Assembly (NCBI RefSeq): GCF_013377905.1
Contig: NZ_JABKAV010000005.1
Span: 1 to 64,000 of the forward strand
Length of the DNA: 64,000 nt
Direction: 5' to 3'
DNA from: Hymenobacter terrestris
Lineage (GTDB): Bacteria; Bacteroidota; Bacteroidia; Cytophagales; Hymenobacteraceae
Made by a program: the position numbers and the translations under genes. Shown one piece after another: positions 34,111-41,973 of this stretch (positions within the stretch are counted from its first letter, which is position 1; the number at the start of each line of letters is the position of its first letter). Below the pieces are notes generated by a model, which had not been told where the DNA came from, made no database searches, and saw only the letters and a list, made by a program, of their open reading frames with translations.

Positions 34111-34545
34111 CTATACAGCCGGCTGGCACTCGCGGCATACGCCCGCCAGCAGGTAGTCGCGGCTGACGACCTGAAACTGGGCGGGCAGCGTAACAGTCGG
34201 AATGGCTACCTGGTTGAGACAGTAAATGTGCTGGCAGATGGTGCATTTGAAATGCACGTGGTTGTCGAAGTGGGCCTCGGCGCTGCACTCAATCGAGCAG
34301 GCGGCGTAGCGCACAACGTCGGTGGAATCGATGACCCGATGAATCAGCCCGCTCTCCTCGAACGATTTGAGGGTCCGGTAGAGGGTGATGCGGTCGGTAC
34401 CGGCAGGCAACTGCTGCTCTATCTCACTACCCGACAGCGCGAAGGCGGCATCAGCCAGCACCTGCAATACGCTTCGGCGCACGGGTGTCTGGCGCAAGCC
34501 GTGTTGGCTCAGGGTTCGAACAAGTCGGTCGGCGGAGGTAGGCAT
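34111..34545 (-). CDS. Fur-family metal-responsive repressor, probably Zur
   Basis: The 144-residue protein has the Fur winged-helix N-terminal domain (LRQTPVRRSVLQVLADA, TDRITLYRTLKSFEESGLIH) and a C-terminal metal-binding part with HFDNHVHFK (His92, His96, His98) and two Cys pairs, Cys101/Cys104 and Cys137/Cys140, that form the structural zinc site. Family members repress metal-uptake genes when loaded. The divergent neighbours are a His-rich exported protein and a ZnuD-like TonB receptor, so zinc sensing (Zur) is more likely than iron; this is inference. Its own -7 element overlaps a candidate operator, which suggests autoregulation. Confidence 0.85.
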   Translation of the reverse strand: MPTSADRLVRTLSQHGLRQTPVRRSVLQVLADAAFALSGSEIEQQLPAGTDRITLYRTLKSFEESGLIHRVIDSTDVVRYAACSIECSAEAHFDNHVHFKCTICQHIYCLNQVAIPTVTLPAQFQVVSRDYLLAGVCRECQPAV

Positions 34546-34605
34546 GGGGATGGAAGGGTAAATGCTTGGCCCCAGTCTGGATCGAGGATGCCGGGCGAAT
34601 AAATA

Positions 34606-34613
34606 CAAAAGTA
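34606..34613 (-). promoter_or_regulatory. -7 promoter element of the Fur/Zur gene
   Basis: TACTTTTG on the minus strand, 60 nt upstream of the ATG at 34545; it overlaps the candidate operator at 34611-34624. Confidence 0.5.
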
Positions 34614-34624
34614 ACAAAGTTGCA
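34611..34624 (-). promoter_or_regulatory. Candidate Zur operator A
   Basis: On the minus strand TGCAACTTTGTTAC, a near-dyad (GCAAC...GTTAC), continuing into TT. A related sequence, TGCAACAGTGTAAC followed by TT, occurs at 34700-34713 in the same orientation. Both lie at promoters of the divergent pair. Confidence 0.4.
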
Positions 34625-34682
34625 GTTGAGCACACTAGGCCGGCGCCGAACCCGACCAGTGTACAAAGTCCGATATTCGGTA

Positions 34683-34690
34683 TATATTTG
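34683..34690 (+). promoter_or_regulatory. -7 promoter element of the zinc-uptake genes
   Basis: TATATTTG, an exact TAnnTTTG match, 24 nt before the GTG at 34715. Confidence 0.6.
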
Positions 34691-34699
34691 GCCCAACAA

Positions 34700-34713
34700 G
34701 TTACACTGTTGCA
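34700..34713 (-). promoter_or_regulatory. Candidate Zur operator B
   Basis: Minus strand TGCAACAGTGTAAC, placed just after the -7 element and before the start codon, where a bound repressor would block transcription. It shares TGCAACnnTGTnACTT with operator A. Confidence 0.4.
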
Positions 34714-34714
34714 C

Positions 34715-35056
34715 GTGCAAACTCTTCGTTCCCGACTGGCCCTGTTGCTGCTGCTCTGCTTTACGCGGGTGCTGCTGCCGGAGGCGTGGGTACTGAACCT
34801 GCATGCGCACGAGCACACAACCGAGGAGCCCAGCCTGGCCCCCGGGGAACTGTATGGCAAAACTGTGCTCAGTGCCGAGCACAAGCACTGCATCGTCGAC
34901 AACTTCTGTCACGTGCCATTCCAGCCAAGCGCACCAGTTGAGTCGCCGCTTGTATTTGCCGCTTACCAGGCGCCGGCTTCCGCAGCCGTAGTGCCCACTT
35001 GGCAGGATGCCCGCACCCCGGCCGCCGACTCGCGTGGGCCGCCCCACCGGATATAA
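34715..35056 (+). CDS. Small exported His-rich protein of the zinc locus (DUF2946-like)
   Basis: From a GTG start the 113-residue product has a signal peptide (LRSRLALLLLLCFTRVLLPE) and a His-rich segment (LNLHAHEHTTEEP, AEHKHCIVDNFCHVPFQP), ending in RGPPHRI. Short proteins with this layout, including the closing RGPP, occur before metal TonB receptors in Bacteroidota. The His and Cys residues suggest metal binding in the periplasm. Start set by the promoter position and signal peptide; codons further up to 34562 would overlap the promoter. It is the first gene of the probable zinc operon. Confidence 0.65.
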   Translation: MQTLRSRLALLLLLCFTRVLLPEAWVLNLHAHEHTTEEPSLAPGELYGKTVLSAEHKHCIVDNFCHVPFQPSAPVESPLVFAAYQAPASAAVVPTWQDARTPAADSRGPPHRI

Positions 35057-35221
35057 TTCAGTGGCCTATCGGTGGCACTATGGCACCTGCTCCGGATGAT
35101 TTTCCGATGAGCAGTGGGCACAGGTAAACAGCTGTTTCCCAACCGGAAGCGCACGCTTTATCTGGAGCCCTGCTTCCCCCGACGGCCGGTTTTATATTCC
35201 CCGGCTTTCCTCCCCTATTTC

Positions 35222-37639
35222 ATGCGTATCCGAATTCCGGGCAGCCCGGAGTTGCCCCGGCTGTGGCTGAGCCTACTGCTCGTGCTGGGCATGGCTGGCA
35301 CACGGCCGTCAGCCCAGGCCCAGGTGCAGGCTCCGGCCGAGGCCTGCGCGCTGTCGTTGAGCGGCCGCGTGGCCGACCACGAGTCGCGGGCCGACCTGCC
35401 GGGCGCAACAGTAGTGTTGCTCGAAACCCAGCAGGCTACCCAAACCGATAACGCGGGCAACTTTCATTTCCACCTCTGCCCGGGCGTCTATCGTGTACAG
35501 GTAACGTTTGTGGGCTACGAACCCGAAACGACCGAGCTACGCGTGGACCGGGCCGTAGTACGCGACTTTCAGCTGCACCCTAATGCAGTTATGTTGCGCG
35601 GAGCCAATATCCGCGGCGAGCGGGTGACAGCCCCCGTGAGCCAGCCCACGGCCACGCTAAGCGGGCAGGAGTTGCAACAAACCCGCGGGGAAACGCTGGG
35701 CGAGGCGCTGCAGAATATTGCGGGCGTAACAGCCATTCAGACGGGTCCGAGCATTTTCAAGCCAATGATTCATGGGCTGCACTCCAACCGCCTCACCATC
35801 CTCAATAATGGAGTGCGGCAGGAAGGCCAGCAATGGGGGCAAGACCACGGCCCCGAAATCGACCCGTTCAGTGCCTCCCGCCTGACGGTGGTGAAGGGCG
35901 CGGCCAGCGTCCGGTATGGCTCCGACGCCATTGGGGGCGTGGTGCTGGTGGAGACCAAGCCCCTGCGCGACTCGGCCGGCACCGGGGCCGAACTGCACTT
36001 AGTGGGCATGAGCAACAACGGCATGGGGGCTGCTTCGGGGATGCTGGAAGGCAACCTGCACCGGCTGCCGGCCCTCAGTTGGCGGGTGCAGGGTACGGCT
36101 AGGCGGGCCGGTACTATGCGGGCGCCCGGCTACTACCTGCGCAACTCCGGATTCTCAGAATACAGCTTTTCGGCCGCCGCCGGCTGGCGCAAAGACAGCT
36201 ACGGGCTCGATGTATTTTACAGTCAGTTTCGCACCCAACTCGGGATTTTGCCGGCTGCTGAGGTGGGCAACCCCTCCGACTTGGTGCGGGCCATTGCCCG
36301 AGCCCGGCCCCTGGAAACCGGGGGGTTCAGCTACACCATAAACCGGGCCTACCAGCAGGTACGCCACGATTTGGGCCGACTCACGGGCTTCATACGCACC
36401 GGTTCGGCGGGCCGGCTGTCGGTTACCCTGGGCCAGCAGATTGACTCCCGCGACGAGTACGACCGTAACCGCCCGCGCAACAATAACCTGGCGGCCCGCA
36501 ACCTGCCCGAGCTCAGCTATACCAACCGCACCAGCACCGCCGAGCTACTATGGGAGCACCGGTCCTGGCGCAATTTTACGGGTAGCGTGGGGTTGGCCGG
36601 CACCTATCAGGCCAACCGCTACGCACCCGGCAGCCGGCAGTTCATTCCGTTTTATACCAGTACAAGTGGAGGAGCTTTCTGGATTGAACGCTGGCAGAAA
36701 GACAAGTGGCTGCTGGAGGCCGGGGCCCGCCTCGACCGGCGCGACTTACAGGTGCGGCGCGGCGACCGGGACGCTAACGGCGTGTTTTTCGTGGACCGCA
36801 GCCGGTTTCAGTACACCACCCCGGCCGCCTCGCTGGGAGCCACCTTCGACCCAACCGCTCACCTGACACTCAACCTGGCTACCGGCCTAACGCGCCGCGC
36901 CCCGGCCGCCAACGAGCGGTTCAGCGACGGCGTGCACAATGCTCAGTACGAGCTGGGCTACGACCTGGTGCCCGGCAACGGTGCGCTGGTACCCGAAACG
37001 GCTCTGAACGTAGGCCTGACGGCCACCTGGCACAACAATCCGCGCCTGAACGGCGAAATCACAGTCTACCAGACGCGCATCACCGACTTCATCTACCAGG
37101 TACCCATTTTACCGCCCGTAGTTACCATTCGGGGGGCGCTCATCAGCCGGCAGTACCAACAAACCGATGCCACGCTGCGCGGCGCTGATGTGACGGGCAG
37201 CTACCAACTGGCCCCGCGTTGGCTGCTGACGGCCAAGGGCTCGGTGCTGCGCGCCCGCGACACCCGCGCTGATGAATGGCAGATTCTGATGCCGGCCGAC
37301 CGGGCCGAAGCATCAGTCCGCTATGATTTTGCCGACCAGCCGGGCGGAAGCCTGAGCCAGCGCTACGTGCAGCTAAGCGGCAGCGCAGTGGCCCGCCAGA
37401 CCCGCGTACCCGATAACTACGCCGCCCGCGACTACAAGACGCCGCCTGCCGGCTACGCGCTGCTGGGCCTGCAAGCCGGTACCACGCTGCACTGGGGCCG
37501 CCTGCCGCTCGAAGTAAGCGTGGCCGGCTCGAACCTGCTCAATCACCGCTACCGCGACTACCTCAACCGCTACCGCTACTTCGCCGACGAGATGGGCCGC
37601 AACGTGACGCTACGCGTGCGTGTGCCGCTGGCTTTCTGA
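35222..37639 (+). CDS. TonB-dependent receptor, ZnuD-like (probable zinc uptake)
   Basis: The 805-residue protein has a signal peptide (to about residue 33), a carboxypeptidase-regulatory-like domain (about 40-125), a plug (about 135-250) with GETLGEALQNIAGVTAIQTG, MIHGLHSNRLTILNNGVRQE and GASVRYGSDAIGG-like motifs, then a barrel ending VRVPLAF. The plug phrase with GQQWGQDHGPEIDP is characteristic of the ZnuD group of receptors, which import zinc. Context supports this: a Fur/Zur regulator upstream and a His-rich partner protein. Start at MRIRIPGSPE gives the signal peptide; 36 upstream codons are open. Confidence 0.85.
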   Translation: MRIRIPGSPELPRLWLSLLLVLGMAGTRPSAQAQVQAPAEACALSLSGRVADHESRADLPGATVVLLETQQATQTDNAGNFHFHLCPGVYRVQVTFVGYEPETTELRVDRAVVRDFQLHPNAVMLRGANIRGERVTAPVSQPTATLSGQELQQTRGETLGEALQNIAGVTAIQTGPSIFKPMIHGLHSNRLTILNNGVRQEGQQWGQDHGPEIDPFSASRLTVVKGAASVRYGSDAIGGVVLVETKPLRDSAGTGAELHLVGMSNNGMGAASGMLEGNLHRLPALSWRVQGTARRAGTMRAPGYYLRNSGFSEYSFSAAAGWRKDSYGLDVFYSQFRTQLGILPAAEVGNPSDLVRAIARARPLETGGFSYTINRAYQQVRHDLGRLTGFIRTGSAGRLSVTLGQQIDSRDEYDRNRPRNNNLAARNLPELSYTNRTSTAELLWEHRSWRNFTGSVGLAGTYQANRYAPGSRQFIPFYTSTSGGAFWIERWQKDKWLLEAGARLDRRDLQVRRGDRDANGVFFVDRSRFQYTTPAASLGATFDPTAHLTLNLATGLTRRAPAANERFSDGVHNAQYELGYDLVPGNGALVPETALNVGLTATWHNNPRLNGEITVYQTRITDFIYQVPILPPVVTIRGALISRQYQQTDATLRGADVTGSYQLAPRWLLTAKGSVLRARDTRADEWQILMPADRAEASVRYDFADQPGGSLSQRYVQLSGSAVARQTRVPDNYAARDYKTPPAGYALLGLQAGTTLHWGRLPLEVSVAGSNLLNHRYRDYLNRYRYFADEMGRNVTLRVRVPLAF

Positions 37640-37731
37640 GTTGTTGGCTGACAGTTTGGTAGCACAGGATTTCGACCCTTGCTTTTTTTAAAGACTCCTT
37701 TTCAAAACTTCACCCTTTATTCCTTTTTACC

Positions 37732-38292
37732 ATGAAAAACCTGTTGCACACCCCCGCCCGCCTATTGATGCTTTCTATGTTGGCCGCCGCGCCCCTGTTC
37801 AGCGCCTGCTCGGATAATGACGACCCCACGCCCGACGAGGATAACGAGCAAATCACAACTATCACCTACACGCTGACCCCCTTGAGCGGCGGGTCACCGG
37901 TAACTGTGAGCTACCGCGACCTGGATGGCGACGGGGGCTCCGCACCCGTTATCGGCAGCCTGAACCTGGCTCCCAACACTACCTACACCGGCGTCGTTAC
38001 GCTGCTCGACGAAACCAAAAACCCGGCCACCGACATCTCGGCCGAGGTGCGGGCCGAAGCCGATGAGCACCTGCTGGTATTTGAACCGGCTCCGGCCAAC
38101 CTGTTGACCATCACCCGCACCGACCGCGACCAGAACAACCTGGAACTGGGCCTGCAAACCCGGGTGGTTACGACGGGCACGACTACGGGTACGCTTAAAG
38201 TCACGCTGCGCCACCAGCCCGGTGCCAAAAACGGCACCTTCGCGCCCGGCAGCACCGACGTGGAGGTGGTGTTTCCGACTACTATTCGCTAA
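37732..38292 (+). CDS. Lipoprotein partner of the ZnuD-like receptor
   Basis: The 186-residue protein has a lipoprotein signal (LMLSMLAAAPLFSAC) followed by an acidic linker (SDNDDPTPDEDNEQ) and a beta-rich domain with ITTITYTLTPLSGGSPVTVS, YRDLDGDGG and LKVTLRHQPGAKNGTFAPGS. This family, which I recognise only as one that follows ZnuD-like receptors in Bacteroidota, has no established function; the DGDGG motif might bind a cation. It begins 93 nt after the receptor stop and a terminator follows, so it closes the operon. Confidence 0.6.
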   Translation: MKNLLHTPARLLMLSMLAAAPLFSACSDNDDPTPDEDNEQITTITYTLTPLSGGSPVTVSYRDLDGDGGSAPVIGSLNLAPNTTYTGVVTLLDETKNPATDISAEVRAEADEHLLVFEPAPANLLTITRTDRDQNNLELGLQTRVVTTGTTTGTLKVTLRHQPGAKNGTFAPGSTDVEVVFPTTIR

Positions 38293-38374
38293 GTATTTGG
38301 TGGAAGGCTGGCTGGCTGCAACCGGCGGCCTTACTTTTTTTCTCCCAGTTTGGTTGTGGAGATATGCAGGAAGG

Positions 38375-38402
38375 CACCCGCTATTGGCGGGTGTTTTCTT
38401 TT
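38375..38402 (+). terminator. Rho-independent terminator of the zinc operon
   Basis: CACCCGC (38375-38381) pairs with GCGGGTG (38387-38393), followed by a T-rich tail. Confidence 0.75.
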
Positions 38403-38504
38403 TACGGAAGCCTTATTGAGAAGAGCTATCCAAAAGTACTATATGCAACCAATTCCCGGCTGGTTGCACTCCTGGGAGCAGTTTTCCACCTTCCTACTCG
38501 TTCT

Positions 38505-38933
38505 ATGAAACGCTTTCTATTCCCGGCCCTGGCGGCGCTAGCCCTCACGCTGGGCAGTTGCGACGAAAAAGAGTGCTGCGTTCAGCCCCTTACCCCTCCG
38601 ATTACAACTACCTCCCTCACCCAGACCAGCACCTGGTACCTAAGTGCCTATTCTGCCGCCGGCCAAGTTACCGAAGGCGGCGCCATTAAAGACCGGTTCG
38701 CGCTCCGTTTCGCCTCCGATGGCAGCTACCGCCGCATCCTGCTTAGTGACAGCTCGGAAATGGCCGGCACTTGGAAGCTCGCCGACCCCGACAACCGTCA
38801 GCTCAACCTCATCGACCACAAGGGCGACCCGCAGAACTTCACCGTGGCAAGCGTCAACACAGAAAACCTGTACCTCTCCCGCCCCGATAAAGCCGGCCAG
38901 TTGGAAATATATCTGTTCAAAACAGTCCGGTAA
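38505..38933 (+). CDS. Lipocalin-like lipoprotein
   Basis: The 142-residue protein has a lipoprotein signal (MKRFLFPALAALALTLGSC) and a small lipocalin-like barrel: STWYLSAYSAAGQ, LRFASDGSYRRILL, AGTWKLADPDNRQLNLIDHK and LEIYLFKTVR. Such lipocalin-like domains are frequent in Bacteroidota and of unknown ligand. Start fixed by the signal peptide; the frame is open to 38364. It follows a terminator, so it is a separate unit from the zinc operon. Confidence 0.7.
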   Translation: MKRFLFPALAALALTLGSCDEKECCVQPLTPPITTTSLTQTSTWYLSAYSAAGQVTEGGAIKDRFALRFASDGSYRRILLSDSSEMAGTWKLADPDNRQLNLIDHKGDPQNFTVASVNTENLYLSRPDKAGQLEIYLFKTVR

Positions 38934-38934
38934 G

Positions 38935-39029
38935 GCCGTTGCCAACAGTACGCTAACCACGCAAAAAGCCCCTGACGCAGCACGGACGTCAGGGGCTTTT
39001 TGCGTGGTTAGCGCACTGTTGGCAACGGC
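38935..39029. terminator. Exceptionally long palindromic terminator
   Basis: Arms of 43 nt (38935-38977 and 38987-39029) match at 42 of 43 positions around a 9-nt loop. The inner half (GCAAAAAGCCCCTGACG) resembles a bidirectional terminator with A and T tracts; the outer half extends the stem well beyond any terminator need. It begins 1 nt after the lipocalin gene stop and lies between convergent genes. Confidence 0.85.
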
Positions 39030-39045
39030 AGCTTTATCAGCAACC

Positions 39046-39864
39046 TTACAGCTTCGCCAGCACAGCCTTGATGAGGGCCGTGAGGCGGGGTTCGGCCGTG
39101 GCGGCGGTACGCAGGATGTCGGCAATGTTCACCTTTTTGAGCTTGTCGGGCGCGCACAGGTCGGTGATGACGGACACGGCCAGCACCGGCAGGCCCATCT
39201 GGACGGCGGCAATTACCTCGGGTACCGTGCTCATACCCACGGCATCGGCCCCGATGGTGCGCAGGTAGCGGTATTCGGCAGGCGTTTCGAGCATGGGGCC
39301 GGGCAAGCTGGCGTACACGCCGCGGCGCATATACTGGCTCAGGCCCAGGTCGCGGGCGGCCTCCTCGGCCAGGGCCAGCAGGCGCAGGTCGTAGGGCTCC
39401 ATCATGTCGGGAAAGCGCGAGCCTAACTCGTCGAGGTTTTGGCCCACCAGCGGGTTTGTGGGCTGCAGGTTGATGTGGTCTTCGAGCAGCATCAGGTCGG
39501 CGTAGTCGTAGTTGGGGTTGAGGCCGCCGCTAGCGTTGCTCACGAACAGGTTACGGATGCCCAGCAGCTTCATCACGCGCACCGGAAACACAACCTGCTG
39601 CATGGAGTAGCCCTCGTAGAAGTGGAACCGCCCGTGCATGACGAGCACCTTTTTGCCCGCCAGCGTGCCAGCCAGCAGCTCGCCGGCGTGGCTTTCCACC
39701 GTCGAAACCGGGAAGTGCGGAATATCGGCGTAGCTGAAGCGGTGCGCCACCTCAATTTCATTGGCCAGCGCGCCCAGCCCGGTACCCAGGATAATGCCCG
39801 CCTCGGGCCGGAAGTCCTGCAGGGTTTTCTGGAGGTAGGCGGTGGCTTCGTGGAGTTGCTGCAT
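39046..39864 (-). CDS. Purine-nucleoside phosphorylase
   Basis: The 272-residue enzyme splits purine nucleosides with phosphate into base and ribose-1-phosphate in purine salvage. It shows the trimeric PNP pattern: GIILGTGLGAL, the phosphate-binding HAGELLAGTLAGKKVLVMHG and GRFHFYEGYS, SNASGGLNP, and the base-binding DAVGMSTVPEVIAA. Length is normal for trimeric PNPs (punA/deoD-II type). A -7 element lies within the loop of an inverted repeat upstream. Confidence 0.95.
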   Translation of the reverse strand: MQQLHEATAYLQKTLQDFRPEAGIILGTGLGALANEIEVAHRFSYADIPHFPVSTVESHAGELLAGTLAGKKVLVMHGRFHFYEGYSMQQVVFPVRVMKLLGIRNLFVSNASGGLNPNYDYADLMLLEDHINLQPTNPLVGQNLDELGSRFPDMMEPYDLRLLALAEEAARDLGLSQYMRRGVYASLPGPMLETPAEYRYLRTIGADAVGMSTVPEVIAAVQMGLPVLAVSVITDLCAPDKLKKVNIADILRTAATAEPRLTALIKAVLAKL

Positions 39865-39874
39865 GCTGATTTTT

Positions 39875-40003
39875 GATAAAACGTCATTCAGAGCAATGCG
39901 AAGAATCTCGCTTGCCGACGTTGCAAAAGTAAGCGTAACGCTTAGTTACTATTGCAATGTCAGCAAACGAGATTCTTCGCTTTGCTCTGAATGACGTTTT
40001 ATC
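39875..40003. repeat. Large inverted repeat of the CATTCAGAGC/GAAGAATCTCG type, copy C
   Basis: Arms of 36 nt (39875-39910 and 39968-40003) match at 35 of 36 positions. The 57-nt loop holds further pairings (TTGCAA with TTGCAA, AAGCGT with ACGCTT) and the -7 element of the PNP gene. It belongs to the same loose family as the repeats at 27.2 and 28.5 kb. Confidence 0.75.
39924..39931 (-). promoter_or_regulatory. -7 promoter element of the PNP gene
   Basis: TACTTTTG on the minus strand, 59 nt before the ATG, inside the loop of the inverted repeat. Confidence 0.55.
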
Positions 40004-40023
40004 TACACGCCAAAAACCAACAT

Positions 40024-41781
40024 TTACCGCACGTTCAGCTCGAATGGCAGGCGGGCCTGGGCGCCGCGCATCTCCGAGAGCTGCTTGTACTGCACGTACA
40101 TCGGGTAGAACGGGCCCATTTCCTCTTTCACGGCCCGCATCCGGGCTTCGGTGCCAAAGGAGCTCATCAACTCCTCAGCAAAGGTTTTCTGGCGGGGCAG
40201 CTGCTGAATGCGGTAGTCGCCCTCCTTCAGCTTGGCGCGGCGGGCGGCAATGCGCAGCGCATCGTCCATCGAGCCCAGCACGTCTACGAGGCCGCGGGCT
40301 TTGGCATCGGTGCCCGACCAGACCCGGCCCGAAGCAAACCGGCGCAGGCGCTCGACGGGCATGTTGCGGCCGGCGGCGGCTTTGGTGGTGAAGTCGGCGT
40401 AGATACGGTTGATTTCCTGCTGAAATTGCTGGGTCTCGTAGGGCGTGAGGGCCCGCGTGATGGTGGGGAAGTCGGAGAATTCGCCGGTTTTCACGCGGTC
40501 AGTGGTAATACCAATTTTATCACTCAAAAACGGCCCTAGGTTGGGCAGCACGCCGAACACGCCAATCGAACCGGTGATGGTGGTGGGGTGGGCCACAATA
40601 GTATCGCAGCCCATAGCAATGAAGTAGCCGCCCGAAGCCGCCACGTCCGACATGCTGGCAATAACCGGCTTCACTTTCTTGGTCAGCATCACCTCACGGT
40701 AAATAATATCGGAAGCCAAGGAGGAGCCGCCGGGCGAGTTGATGCGCAGCACTACGGCCTTCACTTTATCATCGAGGCGGGCCTTGCGGATGGCCTCGGC
40801 GAAGCGGGTGCTGCCGATGCTGGAGTTGCCACCCTTGCCGGTTACGATGTCGCCCTCGGCGTATACCACGGCAATTTTATCGGTGCCCGTGCCCACTTCG
40901 TCCTCGTTGTTTTTGGCATAGTCACCCAGGTCAATCAGGCTGAGCTTGGCGTCTTTCTTGAGGCCCAGCTTGCCCTTCATATAATCAGTAGCCTGGTCGT
41001 AGTAGCCCAAGTCGGTTACCAGCTTCAGGCGCTTGGCATCGTCGGCGTTGTGCACCATCATCGAGTCCGAAATCACCTTCAGACGAGCCGGCGCGATGTT
41101 GCGGCTGGCGGCCACATCGGCCAGCATAGCGTTGTTGAGCGAGTTAAGGAAAGTGGAGGTTTGCAGCCGCGCCGAGTCGGACATGCTAGTGCGGAAGTAA
41201 GGCTCGACGGCGCTTTTGTAAGTGCCGACCCGGAAAATCTGCACGTCCACGCCCAGCTTGTCGAACAGCCCCTTGAAGTAGGTTGGCTCCGAGCTCAAGC
41301 CGTTGAATTCGAGTGTGCCCTGAGGGTTAAGGTAGAGCTTATCGGCCACCGAGGCCAGGTAGTAGCTCTTCTCCGACTGCGCATCGGCGTAGCTCACGAT
41401 GAATTTGCCGCCTTTCTTGAACTCCAGCAGCTCGTGGCGGATTTCCTCCAGCGAGGCCATGCCGCCCTGCACCAGCTCCAGATTCAGGAAAATACCCTTG
41501 ATGTCGTCGTCCTTGGTAGCGCGGCGGATGGCGGTTTTCAACTCGTGCAGGCCCAGGGTGCTGGTTTGCCCACCCGTGAAACCAGCCAATGGGTTATCGA
41601 AGCCCCGCTCGCCAATCGGCTTATCGAGCTTGAGCTCCAGCACCGAATTTTTGGCTACGGTAATGGTTTTGTCGGACGAAGCCAGCCCGGCAATCAGCCC
41701 GAGCAGCAGCAGGGTGCTAACGATGCTGAGCACAATAACGCCGACGATGGTAGCCAGCACGTATTTAAAGAACTGTCGCAT
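40024..41781 (-). CDS. sppA: Signal peptide peptidase SppA, 67K type
   Basis: SppA is an inner-membrane serine peptidase that degrades cleaved signal peptides. The 585-residue protein has one N-terminal membrane helix (about 8-33), a first ClpP-like domain (IKGIFLNLELVQGGMASLEE, with SEKSYYLAS carrying the probable general-base Lys) and a second with the catalytic Ser383 in MSDVAASGGYF, preceded by RINSPGGS. The length identifies the tandem-domain 67K form. Start at MRQFFKYVLATIVG; the -7 element lies 31 nt upstream. Confidence 0.93.
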   Translation of the reverse strand: MRQFFKYVLATIVGVIVLSIVSTLLLLGLIAGLASSDKTITVAKNSVLELKLDKPIGERGFDNPLAGFTGGQTSTLGLHELKTAIRRATKDDDIKGIFLNLELVQGGMASLEEIRHELLEFKKGGKFIVSYADAQSEKSYYLASVADKLYLNPQGTLEFNGLSSEPTYFKGLFDKLGVDVQIFRVGTYKSAVEPYFRTSMSDSARLQTSTFLNSLNNAMLADVAASRNIAPARLKVISDSMMVHNADDAKRLKLVTDLGYYDQATDYMKGKLGLKKDAKLSLIDLGDYAKNNEDEVGTGTDKIAVVYAEGDIVTGKGGNSSIGSTRFAEAIRKARLDDKVKAVVLRINSPGGSSLASDIIYREVMLTKKVKPVIASMSDVAASGGYFIAMGCDTIVAHPTTITGSIGVFGVLPNLGPFLSDKIGITTDRVKTGEFSDFPTITRALTPYETQQFQQEINRIYADFTTKAAAGRNMPVERLRRFASGRVWSGTDAKARGLVDVLGSMDDALRIAARRAKLKEGDYRIQQLPRQKTFAEELMSSFGTEARMRAVKEEMGPFYPMYVQYKQLSEMRGAQARLPFELNVR

Positions 41782-41812
41782 GAAAGTAGGTAGGACAAGT
41801 AAGGTCTGGTAA

Positions 41813-41820
41813 CAAAGATA
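41813..41820 (-). promoter_or_regulatory. -7 promoter element of sppA
   Basis: TATCTTTG on the minus strand, 31 nt before the ATG. Confidence 0.6.
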
Positions 41821-41878
41821 GGCGCTCCGAGCCCGCACCGCCGGCTATTCAACCAACAGCCCGTTTGGCGGCCGGAAC

Positions 41879-41973
41879 GACGTAGGGGCGGGGCTTGTCC
41901 GCGCCCGCCGCTGGAACAGTAACGCCGGAAATCGTTTAACGGCGGGCGGTAACAAGCCCCGCCCCTACATGCC
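41879..41973. repeat. REP-like palindromic repeat, copy 2
   Basis: GTAGGGGCGGGGCTTGT occurs at 41882 onward and, inverted, at the right end (ACAAGCCCCGCCCCTAC), each followed inward by CCGCCCGCCG-like sequence; the two halves enclose about 20 nt. The right arm overlaps the end of rarA and contains its stop codon (41965-41967). Confidence 0.8.

Noticed and set aside
40588..41793. Open frame of 401 codons opposite sppA
   Set aside because: Antisense of a well-supported gene, no signal, domain or promoter.
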